Positions 46,197-56,980 are shown, counted from the stretch's first letter. The stretch is 64,000 bases of DNA from Shewanella aquimarina (GCF_023349185.1 NZ_JAKIKY010000003.1:124001-188000); one strand, 5' to 3'. The notes: generated by a model not told the origin, from the sequence alone. Program-made: numbers and translations.

Positions 46197-48473
46197 ATGA
46201 CACTCTTTATTCTGGCACTATTGGTCATCATAGTGCTTTTCGGCGTGAAAAATATCCGTATGCAGTGCATTACGCGGCCCGTATTCGCCTTCTTTAAGAA
46301 GGTGTTGCCGCCGCTCTCCGATACCGAGAAAGAGGCGATGGAAGCCGGTGATGTGTGGTGGGAAGCAGAGCTGTTTCGCGGCAAGCCCAACTGGGACACG
46401 CTCCACAGCTATGGCCGCCCTCGACTGACCGAAGAGGAGAAAGCCTTCATCGATGAGCAGGTGATGACGGCCCTGACTATGATTGATGATTTCAACATAG
46501 TGCAGGAGCGCAAAGATCTGCCGCCCGAGCTGTGGGACTACTTCAAGAAAGAGGGCTTCTTCGCCCTGATCATCCCCAAAGAATATGGTGGTAAGGCCTT
46601 CTCTGCCTATGCCAACTCCACCATCGTCAGTAAGCTTGCCAGTCGCAGCGTCAGCGCGGCGGTGAGTGTGATGGTGCCAAACTCCCTAGGCCCAGGTGAA
46701 CTATTGACTCACTATGGCACCAAGGAGCAGCGCGATCATTGGCTGCCCAAGCTGGCCAGCGGTGAGGCGGTTCCCTGTTTTGCCTTAACGGGCCCCGAGG
46801 CGGGCTCAGATGCGGGCGCCATTCCCGACACTGGCATAGTGTGCCGAGGTGAGTTCCAGGGTGAAGAGGTGTTAGGCCTTAAGCTGAATTGGGATAAGCG
46901 CTATATCACCCTGGCGCCCGTGTCGACCGTATTGGGTCTGGCGTTCCAGATGCGCGACCCAGATGGCCTGCTGGGAGACAGAGAAGAGATAGGGATCACC
47001 TGCGCCTTGATCCCAACGGATCATCCTGGGGTCGAGATTGGCAATCGCCATAATCCGCTTAACATGGGATTCATGAACGGCACGACCCGCGGCGAAGATG
47101 TCTTCATTCCGCTGGATTGGATCATCGGCGGGCCACAGTACGCGGGCCGAGGCTGGCGCATGCTGGTCGAGTGCCTCTCTGCCGGTCGTGGCATCTCACT
47201 GCCCGCCCTGGCGACGGCTTCGGGTCATGTGACCACGAAAACCACCACGGCTTACAGTTATGTACGTCATCAGTTTGGCTTATCGATCGGCCAGTTTGAA
47301 GGGGTGCAAGAGGCCCTGGCGCGTATTATCGCCAACACCTATCAGCTAGAGGCGGCGCGCCGTCTGACCACAACGGGGATCGATCTCAAGGTTAAGCCTT
47401 CTGTGGTCACCGCCATCGCCAAGTATCATATGACAGAGATGGGCCGGGATGTGCTCAACGATGCTATGGATATTCAATCGGGCAAGGGGATCCAGCTTGG
47501 GCCTAAGAACTATCTAGGTCATGGTTATATGGCCACGCCGATATCTATTACGGTTGAAGGGGCAAACATTCTTACCCGCAGCCTGATGATCTTCGGTCAG
47601 GGGGCGACACGTTGTCATCCTTACGTACTGGCCGAGATGGAAGCCGCGGCCATGGAAGATACCGGCGAGGCGTTAGAGCGTTTCGATAATCTGCTGCTGG
47701 GTCACATGGGCTATGCGGCTCGTAATGCCCTGAGTTCACTATGGGGCGCCTTAACCGGCAGCCGATTCAACTCGGCGCCCGTATCCGGCGAAACCAAGCA
47801 GTACTATAAGGATATGACCAGGCTGTCCGCGGCCTTAGCCTTCGTGACGGATCTGTCCATGTTGGTGATGGGCGGCGATCTTAAGCGTAAGGAGATGTTG
47901 TCGGCACGCCTTGGTGATGTGCTGAGTGAACTCTACCTGGGTTCGGCGACCCTCAAGTTGTTTGAAGACAATGGCCGTCAGCAGGACGACCTACCTACAG
48001 TGCATTATGTGATGCAGTTAAGGCTACAAAGAGCGGCGAAGGCGCTACACGGTGCGCTACGTAACTTCCCCAATCGTCCGCTGGCCTATGCGATGCGCGC
48101 CTTGGTGTTCCCACTTGGCAATCACTTCAATGGCCCGGATGACAAGCTTACCATTGCCGTTTGTCAGAGCATGCTCAGACCCGGTCCGGCCCGCGATAGG
48201 TTGACCCATCTTTGCCCAGATTTCGAAGGCGACAATGGTGGTATTGCCGAGGTGGAAGATGCGTTTATCGCTCAGTACAAGGCAAAGCATCTATTTAAGA
48301 CGCTGCGCAATGCCCAGAAGGAAGGCAAACTTGAGCGTAAACAGGCTAACGACGCCGTGTATGCCCAGGCATTTGAGCAAGCGATTATCAACGAGGCCGA
48401 GCGCGACACGCTACTTGAGGCCGATAGGCTACGTAAGATCGCAATTGCGGTGGATGAGTTTGAAAGTCTGTAA
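46197..48473 (+). CDS. fadE: Acyl-CoA dehydrogenase FadE
   Basis: 758 residues. An N-terminal membrane anchor (3-19) is followed by the long FadE-type dehydrogenase: FALTGPEAGSDAGAIPDTG is the FAD-contacting region, with MDIQSGKGIQLGPKNYLGHGY and SLMIFGQGATRCHPY typical of FadE. It catalyses the first step of beta-oxidation. A C-terminal extension of about 250 residues (DUF1974-type) is present as expected. Cotranscribed with the psrA-like gene. Confidence 0.95.
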   Translation: MTLFILALLVIIVLFGVKNIRMQCITRPVFAFFKKVLPPLSDTEKEAMEAGDVWWEAELFRGKPNWDTLHSYGRPRLTEEEKAFIDEQVMTALTMIDDFNIVQERKDLPPELWDYFKKEGFFALIIPKEYGGKAFSAYANSTIVSKLASRSVSAAVSVMVPNSLGPGELLTHYGTKEQRDHWLPKLASGEAVPCFALTGPEAGSDAGAIPDTGIVCRGEFQGEEVLGLKLNWDKRYITLAPVSTVLGLAFQMRDPDGLLGDREEIGITCALIPTDHPGVEIGNRHNPLNMGFMNGTTRGEDVFIPLDWIIGGPQYAGRGWRMLVECLSAGRGISLPALATASGHVTTKTTTAYSYVRHQFGLSIGQFEGVQEALARIIANTYQLEAARRLTTTGIDLKVKPSVVTAIAKYHMTEMGRDVLNDAMDIQSGKGIQLGPKNYLGHGYMATPISITVEGANILTRSLMIFGQGATRCHPYVLAEMEAAAMEDTGEALERFDNLLLGHMGYAARNALSSLWGALTGSRFNSAPVSGETKQYYKDMTRLSAALAFVTDLSMLVMGGDLKRKEMLSARLGDVLSELYLGSATLKLFEDNGRQQDDLPTVHYVMQLRLQRAAKALHGALRNFPNRPLAYAMRALVFPLGNHFNGPDDKLTIAVCQSMLRPGPARDRLTHLCPDFEGDNGGIAEVEDAFIAQYKAKHLFKTLRNAQKEGKLERKQANDAVYAQAFEQAIINEAERDTLLEADRLRKIAIAVDEFESL

Positions 48474-48516
48474 CTAAGCGAATGCTTTGAGCTTTCATTA
48501 ATAGATAGCTTTGAAC

Positions 48517-48547
48517 ATAAAAAAAGGTACGCATTGCGTACCTTTTT
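48517..48547. terminator. Bidirectional terminator between fadE and pykA
   Basis: AAAAAAGGTACGC-ATT-GCGTACCTTTTT with flanking A and T runs, between converging genes. Confidence 0.85.
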
Positions 48548-48598
48548 CTTTATTTGCTTAGGCCAGAAAGATAAAGACCTAGCGCTCAGCGAGTCGTA

Positions 48599-50038
48599 TT
48601 AAGCAACGATCAGTACCTTACAGGTGTTAGTGCCACCGATAGTTTCCATTGCGTCACCCTTGGTCATCAGTACCATGTCACCGGAGGTAAGGTAACCCGC
48701 TTCGGTCAGGGCCTCTAGTGCCTTCTTGGCTAGCTCGTCTGCGCCGTAAGCGGTTGAATCGAAGTAGACAGGTTGTACGCCGCGGTAAAGCGCCATCTTA
48801 GCCAGGGTCACATCGTGACGTGACAGTGCCAGGATAGGCAGGGCAGAACTGATACGCGACATAAGCTGAGGCGTCGCACCAGATTCGGTCAAGGCTACGA
48901 TTGCCTTAACACCTTCGAGGTGGTTAGCCGCATACATGGTCGATAGCGCAATAGTCTCTTCAACAGAGGTGAAACGCTCGTCCATACGGTGCTTAGACAC
49001 CTGAACACTTGGGTGTGACTCGGCGCCAAGACAAACGTTGGCCATTGCCTTAACGGTTTCTTCTGGGAAGTCGCCGGCTGCAGTTTCAGCTGACAGCATG
49101 ACCGCGTCTGTGCCATCAAGCACCGCGTTAGCCACGTCCATCACTTCTGCACGGGTTGGCATTGGGCTGGTGATCATAGACTCCATCATCTGAGTCGCGG
49201 TGATCACGCTCTTGTTCAGCTGACGAGAGCGGCTGATGAGCTTCTTCTGTACGGCAACCAGGGCCGCATCACCAATCTCAACACCCAGGTCACCACGGGC
49301 AACCATAACAGCGTCAGAGGCCAGGATCACGTCGTCCATGGCTTCGTCTGAAGCTACGGCTTCTGCGCGCTCAACTTTAGAGACGATCAGGGCATTGCTA
49401 CCAGCCTTCTGTGCCAGTTCACGGGCATAGTTCAGGTCTGCGCCACTGCGTGGGAATGAAACTGCCAGGTAGTCTACCTTGATGGCTGCTGCGGTGATAA
49501 TGTCTTGCTTGTCTTTCTCGGTCAGTGCCGCGGCAGACAAACCACCACCTTTCTTGTTAATGCCCTTGTTGTTAGACAGGGGACCGGCAACAGTCACTGT
49601 GGTGTGAACCTTATTACCTTCAACTTTCTCAACTTTAAGCTGAACACGACCATCGTCGAGCATTAAGATATCGCCGATGCTGACATCCTGTGGTAGCTCT
49701 TTATAGTCGATACCCACTTGGTGTTCGTCACCTTGGCCTTTTTCCAGGTCGGCATCTAAGACGAATGCCTGACCCAGGTCCAGTTGCACCTTCTTGTTAT
49801 CTTTGAAGGTAGAGACACGGATCTTAGGGCCTTGTAGGTCACCCAATACAGCAACGTGTACACCGAGTTCTTTGGCGATATTTCGCACGTCGGTGGCACG
49901 TTTTAGGTGATCTTCAGGTGAACCATGAGAGAAGTTGAGGCGAACAACGTTTGCACCAGCTTTGATAATACGACGTAGATTGTCGTCACGATCGGTTGCT
50001 GGACCCAGAGTCGTTACAATTTTGGTTCTGCGGAACAT
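48599..50038 (-). CDS. pykA: Pyruvate kinase (PykA type)
   Basis: 479 residues. It converts phosphoenolpyruvate and ADP to pyruvate and ATP. Landmarks: [19 protein letters not shown] at the N-terminus, VVRLNFSHG, the Lys in [25 protein letters not shown], and the [12 protein letters not shown] region of the barrel. A HexR-like operator lies 60 bases upstream of the start, linking it to the zwf-edd regulon. Confidence 0.95.
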   Translation of the reverse strand: MFRRTKIVTTLGPATDRDDNLRRIIKAGANVVRLNFSHGSPEDHLKRATDVRNIAKELGVHVAVLGDLQGPKIRVSTFKDNKKVQLDLGQAFVLDADLEKGQGDEHQVGIDYKELPQDVSIGDILMLDDGRVQLKVEKVEGNKVHTTVTVAGPLSNNKGINKKGGGLSAAALTEKDKQDIITAAAIKVDYLAVSFPRSGADLNYARELAQKAGSNALIVSKVERAEAVASDEAMDDVILASDAVMVARGDLGVEIGDAALVAVQKKLISRSRQLNKSVITATQMMESMITSPMPTRAEVMDVANAVLDGTDAVMLSAETAAGDFPEETVKAMANVCLGAESHPSVQVSKHRMDERFTSVEETIALSTMYAANHLEGVKAIVALTESGATPQLMSRISSALPILALSRHDVTLAKMALYRGVQPVYFDSTAYGADELAKKALEALTEAGYLTSGDMVLMTKGDAMETIGGTNTCKVLIVA

Positions 50039-50097
50039 GAGATACTCCGTTAAGTTTTAAATAATCTTACTCTATATTAACAGACAAAATGGAGTTT

Positions 50098-50112
50098 TGT
50101 AGGAAAATTACA
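50098..50112. promoter_or_regulatory. HexR-like operator upstream of pykA
   Basis: TGTAGGAAAATTACA fits the HexR pattern TGTART-N3-AYTACA with one mismatch and is flanked by TTT/AAAC symmetric bases. It is 60 bases before the pykA start. Confidence 0.6.
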
Positions 50113-50165
50113 AACAAAATGATCTATCTCAAATTATTAATTTTGTGAACCGCTGCGATTAAAAG

Positions 50166-50202
50166 TGAAAAAAAGGCGGCTCCTTATACAAGGGCCGCCT
50201 AA
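50166..50202 (-). terminator. Terminator after hexR
   Basis: On the minus strand GGCGGC...GCCGCC stem followed by T7. Lies just downstream of the hexR stop. Confidence 0.8.
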
Positions 50203-50220
50203 TATCCTTACAAAACTGGA

Positions 50221-51075
50221 CTATATAGTCGCTTCTTTGTCGATACGAGACTCTTTCAGCACCTCTTTCACGCGCTTTAAACTCTCTCTGAAACGTGGGC
50301 CGCGACGCAGGGTAAAACCTGTGGCCAACACGTCGACAATCACCAGCTGTGCAAGGCGCGATGCCATGGGCAGATACATGTCGGTATCTTCAGGCACTTC
50401 CATGGTGACGGGAAGGGTGCATTCGGCGCTGAGCGGCGAGTTACGCGAGGTGATAGCGATCACCGCGGCGCCGTTCTCGCGGGCCAGGCGCGCGATATCG
50501 ATGAGCGACTTGGTGCGGCCTGTGTGGCTGATCAACACGACCACGTCGCCTTCGCTACTGTTAATGCAACTCATGCGTTGCATCAATACGTCGTCGAAGC
50601 AGATCACCGGGACGTTGAAGCGGAAAAATTTGTTTTGTGCGTCATGGGCGACAGAGGCCGATGCGCCAAGACCGAAGAAGGAGATCTTCTTTGCCTGAGT
50701 AAGAATATCGACGGCCTTGTTGATGGCTGCCGTGTCCATGCTCTGTCTAGCCGTATCCAGCGCCGCCATAGAAGACTCGAAGATCTTGGTGGTGTATGAA
50801 TCTGGACTGTCGTCTTCTTCGACGTGGCGACTGACATAGGGGGTACCATTGGCCAGACTCTGTGCTAAGTGCAGCTTAAAATCGGGAAAGCCTTTAGTGT
50901 CGAGACGGCGGCAGAAGCGGTTCACCGTGGGCTCACTCACATCGGCCATTTTAGCTAAGGTGGCGATGCTTGAGTGAATCGCGGTTTGTGGTGACGCCAA
51001 GATCACCTCAGCCACTTTACGTTCCGACTTACTGAAATGTGTTAGGTTTTTCTGAACCTTTTCTAGGGTATTCAT
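50221..51075 (-). CDS. hexR: HexR, RpiR-family regulator of central carbon metabolism
   Basis: 284 residues. The N-terminal HTH_6 domain (about 1-77) contains SIATLAKMADVSEPTVNRFC, and the C-terminal SIS sugar-phosphate domain (about 125-255) contains FFGLGASASVAHDAQNKF and VVVLISHTGRTKSLID. HexR senses 2-keto-3-deoxy-6-phosphogluconate, the Edd product. It is divergent from zwf, with HexR-like boxes before both genes. Confidence 0.93.
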   Translation of the reverse strand: MNTLEKVQKNLTHFSKSERKVAEVILASPQTAIHSSIATLAKMADVSEPTVNRFCRRLDTKGFPDFKLHLAQSLANGTPYVSRHVEEDDSPDSYTTKIFESSMAALDTARQSMDTAAINKAVDILTQAKKISFFGLGASASVAHDAQNKFFRFNVPVICFDDVLMQRMSCINSSEGDVVVLISHTGRTKSLIDIARLARENGAAVIAITSRNSPLSAECTLPVTMEVPEDTDMYLPMASRLAQLVIVDVLATGFTLRRGPRFRESLKRVKEVLKESRIDKEATI

Positions 51076-51094
51076 ATGCGTACATCCACTGGAT

Positions 51095-51109
51095 TGTAAT
51101 GTAATTATA
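51095..51109. promoter_or_regulatory. HexR-like operator upstream of hexR
   Basis: TGTAATGTAATTATA matches TGTART-N3-AYTACA with one mismatch, 20 bases before the hexR start; it suggests autoregulation. Confidence 0.5.
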
Positions 51110-51308
51110 TTTATTCTTTTATGTCATGATAGAACCAAACAAAAAGTGCTACAGTTTGGTTTATATGACGAATTATGATCTAACTACAGAGCAAACTTTC
51201 TACTATATATAGTAATTTAATCACAAAAAGCATATCAGATTTTGGTGTCTCGTTGCTAGTTTACTAATAGGTCATTTTTTGCAAAATTTAGATGCAATTA
51301 ACAATTTC

Positions 51309-51323
51309 TGTTGTTATATTACA
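51309..51323. promoter_or_regulatory. HexR-like operator upstream of zwf
   Basis: TGTTGTTATATTACA matches the pattern with one mismatch and is part of a TGTTGT/ACAACA palindrome. It is 60 bases before the zwf start. Confidence 0.5.
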
Positions 51324-51383
51324 ACAAACATGTGAGCTTCTCATCGAAACGATGGGACACAGTACATAGGAGATTTTTAAGCT

Positions 51384-52856
51384 ATGGGCATGACATCACC
51401 AGAAGCCAAAGCTTGTGATTTTGTATTGTTCGGCACCAAAGGCGATCTCGCCAGACGTAAGTTACTCCCTTCGCTTTATCAATTGGATAAGGCCGGTCTA
51501 CTTAACGAGGAGACTAAGATAGTCGGGGTAGCCAAAGACGCCTTTAGCCATGATGAGTATCAGGAGCTGGTTGTCACGGCGCTAAAGAGCTTCGTTAAAG
51601 AAGCCTTGTGTGATGAAACCCTCGAGCGATTCCTAAAGCGCTGTGTCTACATTGGGACTAACTTCACCGAGGCAGAAGGTTACAGTGCCTTCCATGAGAT
51701 CCTCGATCCCAAGAAGCGCGTCATGGTGAATTACTTCGCGACGCCGCCAGCCATCTTTGGCGATATCTGTCGTTGCCTGCATGAACAAAACCTCATCTAT
51801 CCAGATACCCGTGTTGTCCTCGAAAAGCCCATCGGCTCAGATCTCGCTTCTTCTAAAGTCATTAACGATCAAGTCAGCGCCTACTTTAATGAAAACCAGG
51901 TCTATCGTATCGACCACTATCTAGGTAAAGAGACGGTACAGAACCTGATCGCGCTACGATTCGCTAACTCTTTGTTTGCCTCTAAGTGGGATAACCGTAC
52001 GATCGACCATGTACAGATCACCGTCGCCGAAGAGGTAGGTATCGAAGGACGTTGGGGTTATTTCGACAAAGCCGGTCAGATGCGCGACATGATCCAAAAC
52101 CACCTGCTGCAGGTGCTCACCTTAGTCGCCATGGATCCACCGGTTAACCTGGACGCTGACAGCATTCGTGACGAGAAGGTAAAGGTACTTAAGTCACTGC
52201 GTAAGATAGATGCCGATAACATCTATGAAAATACCGTACGCGGCCAATACTCGGCCGGTTTCCTGAAGGGCGCACCTGTTCCTGGCTACCTCGAAGAGGA
52301 AGGGGCTAACACTCAGTCTCACGCCGAGACCTTCGTCGCCCTGCGCGTCGATATCGACAACTGGCGCTGGGCCGGCGTACCTTTCTATCTGCGTAGCGGT
52401 AAGCGCATGCCGACCAAGAGTTCTGAGATTGTCGTCTATTTCAAGAACCCGCCTCATAACCTGTATCGCTCAAGTTACCGCAACCTACCACCGAACAAGC
52501 TGACTATTCGTCTGCAGCCTCACGAAGGGGTTGAGATCCAGATGATGAACAAGGTGCCGGGTCTAGAGCAGAAACAAAGATTACAAACCACCAAGCTGGA
52601 TTTGAGTTTCTCCGATACCTTTAAGAACGATCGCATCGCCGATGCCTATGAACGTCTATTGTTAGAGGCCATGTTGGGCAATCAGGCCCTGTTTGTGCGC
52701 CGCGACGAAGTCGAGCAGGCTTGGACCTGGGTCGATGGCATCATCCAGGCGTGGGAAGAGAGCAACGAAAAGCCTAAGCCATATCCAGCTGGTAGCTGGG
52801 GCCCTGTAGCATCAGTGGCTTTGATCGCTAAAGACGGCCGCTCTTGGGACGAGTAA
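51384..52856 (+). CDS. zwf: Glucose-6-phosphate 1-dehydrogenase
   Basis: 490 residues. It oxidises glucose-6-phosphate to 6-phosphogluconolactone with NADP. The N-terminal Rossmann motif is FGTKGDLARRKLLPSL; the active-site stretch is YRIDHYLGKETVQNL with the catalytic His in the neighbouring helix. First gene of the zwf-pgl-edd-eda operon; AGGAG lies 11 bases upstream of the ATG. Confidence 0.96.
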   Translation: MGMTSPEAKACDFVLFGTKGDLARRKLLPSLYQLDKAGLLNEETKIVGVAKDAFSHDEYQELVVTALKSFVKEALCDETLERFLKRCVYIGTNFTEAEGYSAFHEILDPKKRVMVNYFATPPAIFGDICRCLHEQNLIYPDTRVVLEKPIGSDLASSKVINDQVSAYFNENQVYRIDHYLGKETVQNLIALRFANSLFASKWDNRTIDHVQITVAEEVGIEGRWGYFDKAGQMRDMIQNHLLQVLTLVAMDPPVNLDADSIRDEKVKVLKSLRKIDADNIYENTVRGQYSAGFLKGAPVPGYLEEEGANTQSHAETFVALRVDIDNWRWAGVPFYLRSGKRMPTKSSEIVVYFKNPPHNLYRSSYRNLPPNKLTIRLQPHEGVEIQMMNKVPGLEQKQRLQTTKLDLSFSDTFKNDRIADAYERLLLEAMLGNQALFVRRDEVEQAWTWVDGIIQAWEESNEKPKPYPAGSWGPVASVALIAKDGRSWDE

Positions 52857-52868
52857 GGAAAATTTAAG

Positions 52869-53567
52869 ATGATTAAAGAATCCGTATTCAAATCTTTTGA
52901 TAGCAAAACCAGCTTAGAGGCACAACTGGCCGATCGCATCGCAGAGCAGCTACAGGCCGCCATCGATGCTCGCGGTAAGGCGAGCCTGGTGGTGTCTGGC
53001 GGCTCGACGCCCCTGGCTCTATTTAAGTTGTTAAGCCACAAGGCAATCGAGTGGAACGATGTCTATATCACCCTGGCCGATGAGCGCTGGGTCGACAGTG
53101 AGCACAGCGATTCTAACGAACGCCTGGTGAGACAGCACCTGCTGCAAAACCGCGCCGCGGGCGCCAAGTTTCGCGGTCTGAAGAATATGTTCACCACGCC
53201 AGAGGCCGGGGTCGACATGGCTATAGAGCAGCTTGCCAACTTCCCCAAGCCCTTCGATGTGGTGGTGCTTGGCATGGGCAACGATGGTCATACCTGTTCC
53301 TGGTTCCCTTGCTCGCATGAGATAGAGCAGGCATTGAGTACCCAGGCACTCTGTCTGGCGGTGAATCCGGGCGAGGCGCCACACGGACGCATGACTATCT
53401 CTAAGACTGGGATATTAGCGTCACGCCAAATCTATTTACACATAGTCGGTGAACAGAAGCTAGCCGTTTACCGACAGGCGCTCGAGAATGACGATGCTAA
53501 GGCGATGCCGATACGTGCGGTACTGGCCCAGCATAAGACACCCGTCGATGTTTATTGGAGCGCTTAA
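52869..53567 (+). CDS. pgl: 6-phosphogluconolactonase
   Basis: 232 residues. Hydrolyses the lactone to 6-phosphogluconate. SGGSTPLALFKLL binds the phosphate, ADERWVDSEHSDSN and LGMGNDGHTCSWFP are the other conserved motifs. It lies 12 bases after zwf and 9 bases before edd. Confidence 0.95.
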   Translation: MIKESVFKSFDSKTSLEAQLADRIAEQLQAAIDARGKASLVVSGGSTPLALFKLLSHKAIEWNDVYITLADERWVDSEHSDSNERLVRQHLLQNRAAGAKFRGLKNMFTTPEAGVDMAIEQLANFPKPFDVVVLGMGNDGHTCSWFPCSHEIEQALSTQALCLAVNPGEAPHGRMTISKTGILASRQIYLHIVGEQKLAVYRQALENDDAKAMPIRAVLAQHKTPVDVYWSA

Positions 53568-53576
53568 GGAGCGATT

Positions 53577-55403
53577 ATGCATTCAGTAGTACAGTCAGTT
53601 ACCGACAGGATCATTGCCAGAAGCAAAGCGACTCGCGAAAAGTATCTTGCGGCGCTGGGCGAAGCAAAAGCTAACGGCGTTCACCGTAGCAGTTTAAGTT
53701 GCGGCAACCTGGCCCATGGTTTTGCCGCCTGTAGCCCGGCAGATAAAAATACCATCAAGGCATTCAACAAGGCCAACATAGGTATTGTTACCGCATTTAA
53801 CGATATGTTGTCGGCGCACCAGCCTTACGAACACTATCCCCAGCTCTTAAAAGAGGCCTGTCACGAGGTTGGCAGCGTTGCCCAGGTGGCGGCCGGTGTG
53901 CCAGCCATGTGTGACGGTGTGACTCAGGGGCAACCTGGGATGGAGCTAAGTCTGCTGAGCCGTGAGGTGATCGCCATGTCGACGGCTGTGGGGCTTTCTC
54001 ACAACATGTTTGACGGTGCCTTGCTGCTCGGGATCTGTGACAAGATAGTACCAGGCCTCTTGATTGGCGCACTGAGCTTCGGTCATCTGCCCATGTTGTT
54101 TGTGCCTGCAGGTCCGATGAAGTCAGGCATTCCGAATAAGGAAAAGGCGCGGGTTCGTCAAAAGTTTGCCCAAGGCCAAGTGGATCGCAATGCGCTGCTT
54201 GAAGCCGAATCTAAGTCTTATCACAGTGCAGGTACCTGTACCTTCTACGGTACGGCAAACAGCAACCAGCTGATGCTTGAGGTGATGGGTCTACAACTGC
54301 CTGGCTCCTCTTTCGTTAACCCGGACGATCCGCTGCGCGAAGCCCTGAATAAGATGGCGGCCAAGCAGGTGTGTCGTCTCACCGAGATGGGTACCCAATA
54401 CACGCCGATCGGCGAGGTGGTTAACGAGAAATCTGTGGTTAACGGCATAGTAGCCTTGCTGGCGACTGGTGGCTCGACCAACCTGACCATGCATATCGTT
54501 GCCGCGGCGCGCGCTGCTGGCATTATCGTGAACTGGGATGACTTCTCTGAGTTGTCAGATGCCGTGCCTCTGCTGGCGCGCGTCTATCCCAACGGTCACG
54601 CCGATATCAACCACTTCCACGCCGCAGGCGGTATGGCTTTCTTGATAAAAGAGTTACTGGACGCTGGACTGCTTCATGAAGATGTGATGACGGTTGCAGG
54701 TTACGGTCTGCGTCGTTACACCCAGGAGCCTCGCCTCATCGACGACGAACTGGTTTGGGTCGAAGGCCCAAGTGAGTCCTTGGACAAAGAGGTGCTGACT
54801 GCGGTTGCATCGCCTTTCCAGGCCAACGGTGGCTTGAAACTGCTTAAGGGTAATCTGGGGCGCGCCGTGATCAAGGTCTCTGCCGTTGCCGAGTCCCATC
54901 GATTTGTCGAAGCACCCGCTGTGGTGATTGACGATCAGAACAAGCTCGATGCCTTGTTTAAGGCGGGTGAGCTCGACAAAGACTGCGTCGTCGTGGTGAA
55001 GGGGCAGGGACCTAAGGCGATCGGCATGCCAGAGCTGCATAAGCTCACGCCTATCTTGGGCTCGCTACAGGACAAGGGCTTTAAGGTGGCGCTGCTGACC
55101 GATGGTCGTATGTCTGGCGCCTCAGGTAAGGTACCGGCGGCGATTCACCTGACACCCGAGGCGTTGGATGGCGGCTTAATTGCCAAGGTCGAAAATGGCG
55201 ATCTTATCCGCGTCGATGCAAATACCGGCGAAGTGAGCCTGTTGGTCGATGACGCCGTGCTGGCGAGCCGTGAAGCGGAACAGGTCGATCTACGCAGTAC
55301 GAGTTTCGGCATGGGCCGCGAACTATTCGCGGCATTGCGTTCAAATTTAAGTAGTCCAGAGACGGGTGCACGCTGCACCACGACCATAGACGAAAATTAT
55401 TAA
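53577..55403 (+). CDS. edd: Phosphogluconate dehydratase
   Basis: 608 residues. This Fe-S enzyme dehydrates 6-phosphogluconate to 2-keto-3-deoxy-6-phosphogluconate. IlvD/Edd-type motifs include [45 protein letters not shown] and [19 protein letters not shown]. Third gene of the operon; its product is the HexR effector. Confidence 0.96.
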   Translation: MHSVVQSVTDRIIARSKATREKYLAALGEAKANGVHRSSLSCGNLAHGFAACSPADKNTIKAFNKANIGIVTAFNDMLSAHQPYEHYPQLLKEACHEVGSVAQVAAGVPAMCDGVTQGQPGMELSLLSREVIAMSTAVGLSHNMFDGALLLGICDKIVPGLLIGALSFGHLPMLFVPAGPMKSGIPNKEKARVRQKFAQGQVDRNALLEAESKSYHSAGTCTFYGTANSNQLMLEVMGLQLPGSSFVNPDDPLREALNKMAAKQVCRLTEMGTQYTPIGEVVNEKSVVNGIVALLATGGSTNLTMHIVAAARAAGIIVNWDDFSELSDAVPLLARVYPNGHADINHFHAAGGMAFLIKELLDAGLLHEDVMTVAGYGLRRYTQEPRLIDDELVWVEGPSESLDKEVLTAVASPFQANGGLKLLKGNLGRAVIKVSAVAESHRFVEAPAVVIDDQNKLDALFKAGELDKDCVVVVKGQGPKAIGMPELHKLTPILGSLQDKGFKVALLTDGRMSGASGKVPAAIHLTPEALDGGLIAKVENGDLIRVDANTGEVSLLVDDAVLASREAEQVDLRSTSFGMGRELFAALRSNLSSPETGARCTTTIDENY

Positions 55404-55424
55404 TCATTGAGGAAGCTTTTAGCA

Positions 55425-56066
55425 ATGGCTGAGAATAACTGGTCAATTCAACCCCAAGATATTTTTAAACGTAGCCCGATCGTTCCCGTCATGGTGATTA
55501 ATAAGATTGAGGATGCGGTTCCCCTCGCCAGAGCCCTGGTTGATGGTGGGATCAGCGTACTCGAAGTGACGCTGCGTACCCCTTGTGCGCTGGAAGCGAT
55601 CACTAAGATTGCCAAAGAAGTACCTGAAGCCCTGGTCGGTGCAGGTACCGTATTGAACGAAGAGCAGCTGCAGCAGGCGATCGATGCCGGTGCTCAGTTT
55701 GTGATCACCCCGGGTGCCACCCCCGAGCTGTTAAAGGCGGCGATGAAAGGTAGCGTGCCCTTAATCCCTGGGGTTGCCAGCATCTCTGAGGTGATGTCGG
55801 GTATGGCGCTTGGTTACACCAACTTTAAGTTCTTCCCAGCAGAAGCTTCTGGCGGTGTGAATGCACTGAAGGCTTTTTCTGGCCCGCTTGCCGATATTCG
55901 TTTCTGCCCAACCGGCGGTATTACGCCAAGTAGTTATAAAGACTATCTTGCGCTTAAGAATGTCGACTGTATCGGTGGTAGCTGGATTGCGCCAACCGAT
56001 GCGATGGAGCAGGGCGACTGGGCGCGCATCACCCAGTTGTGTAAAGACGCCATCAACGGCTTGTAA
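55425..56066 (+). CDS. eda: KDPG aldolase
   Basis: 213 residues from the ATG at 55425, with GAGGAAG upstream; the open frame begins 18 bases earlier without a good site. It splits KDPG into pyruvate and glyceraldehyde-3-phosphate. The Schiff-base Lys is in [12 protein letters not shown] and the Glu in [19 protein letters not shown] is conserved. Last gene of the operon. Confidence 0.95.
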   Translation: MAENNWSIQPQDIFKRSPIVPVMVINKIEDAVPLARALVDGGISVLEVTLRTPCALEAITKIAKEVPEALVGAGTVLNEEQLQQAIDAGAQFVITPGATPELLKAAMKGSVPLIPGVASISEVMSGMALGYTNFKFFPAEASGGVNALKAFSGPLADIRFCPTGGITPSSYKDYLALKNVDCIGGSWIAPTDAMEQGDWARITQLCKDAINGL

Positions 56067-56092
56067 TTGTCATTTCGTCGCAAATGATAAAT

Positions 56093-56123
56093 AAAAACCT
56101 CTGCCTAGCCAGAGGTTTTTTTA
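56093..56123. terminator. Bidirectional terminator between eda and ecotin
   Basis: AAAACCTCTG / CAGAGGTTTT with a CCTAGC loop (imperfectly paired at the tip), T-run on the right and A-run on the left. Confidence 0.85.
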
Positions 56124-56172
56124 TGGCTAATGGCTAGCTTAGCGTGTTTGATCGAGAGTTAGGCAGAGGTGG

Positions 56173-56730
56173 CTATTTGGCCTCGCTGTATTGATAGTCA
56201 CTGCTTGCCTGCCAGATGCGGTACCTTAGCTGAGCCCCGGCGGGGAGATAAAACACCTTAGGTAGACGACTGTCGTAAGCTAAGGTCAGTTTTTCTGGCA
56301 GGGTAAGAAAGGCCGTTTTCTTGGCCTTGTCGAAACAGGCCATCATGGTGCTTGGTCCCTGGTGGATGGCATCGACCTGATAATAGTTGTAGCCCCAGCC
56401 TTGTACCGTATGTTGCTCAATCTCACCAGACAGACCATGCTTGTTGCAATCAACCTCTTCGTTGCGGCCGATGGCGATCTCCAGCCGATAGTCCTCTTCG
56501 TTAGCAAGCTTTGGCAGGGTGAGAATATGTTGTACTAGGCCATCGCTTGGCGCAGGAAACATCTTAGTGGCTTCTTCGCTCTGGTAGTCGCTCACCGAGT
56601 AGCTTACTGCTACGGGCATAGTGAAAGACTCAGGCTTAGCTGGGCTTGTCGCCTGGGCACAAAACGTCGAGAGGGAGAGTCCCAGGCCGAGTAATAGGGC
56701 CGGTGTGTATCTGTTCAAGGAAAATGTCAT
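56173..56730 (-). CDS. eco: Ecotin, periplasmic serine-protease inhibitor
   Basis: 185 residues with a signal peptide cleaved after about residue 27 (TFCAQA). Strong likeness to E. coli ecotin: [32 protein letters not shown] with Met at the P1 position of the reactive loop, and [19 protein letters not shown] near the end. The two Cys form the disulfide. It inhibits trypsin-like proteases in the periplasm as a dimer. Confidence 0.93.
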   Translation of the reverse strand: MTFSLNRYTPALLLGLGLSLSTFCAQATSPAKPESFTMPVAVSYSVSDYQSEEATKMFPAPSDGLVQHILTLPKLANEEDYRLEIAIGRNEEVDCNKHGLSGEIEQHTVQGWGYNYYQVDAIHQGPSTMMACFDKAKKTAFLTLPEKLTLAYDSRLPKVFYLPAGAQLRYRIWQASSDYQYSEAK

Positions 56731-56920
56731 GAAAGCTCCTAGCGTTAAATTGAACGGTTATACCAGGTATAGACGCTAGCATAGTGGAAAAGGGTTAAAA
56801 ACAAAGTGATATTTTTTAATTAGTTGTTTTTAGTTGATTTTTAAGGTGGTTTGTGGCGAGTTTAAGGCGATTTGTGACGAGTCAGTCACTTTTTATCTGA
56901 TGTTACTCACCTCTGTTTAC

Positions 56921-56933
56921 TTTGAAAGTCAAA
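56921..56933. promoter_or_regulatory. MarR-type operator candidate 1
   Basis: TTTGAAAGTCAAA, an inverted repeat TTTGA-AAG-TCAAA. First of two identical sites upstream of the dmeF-marR operon. Confidence 0.6.
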
Positions 56934-56952
56934 CTAGTTAATATGCCAATTG

Positions 56953-56965
56953 TTTGAAAGTCAAA
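56953..56965. promoter_or_regulatory. MarR-type operator candidate 2
   Basis: Second exact copy of TTTGAAAGTCAAA, 32 bases centre to centre from the first (about three DNA turns), 84 bases before the exporter start. Confidence 0.6.
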
Positions 56966-56980
56966 GTATATGGTACTAGG

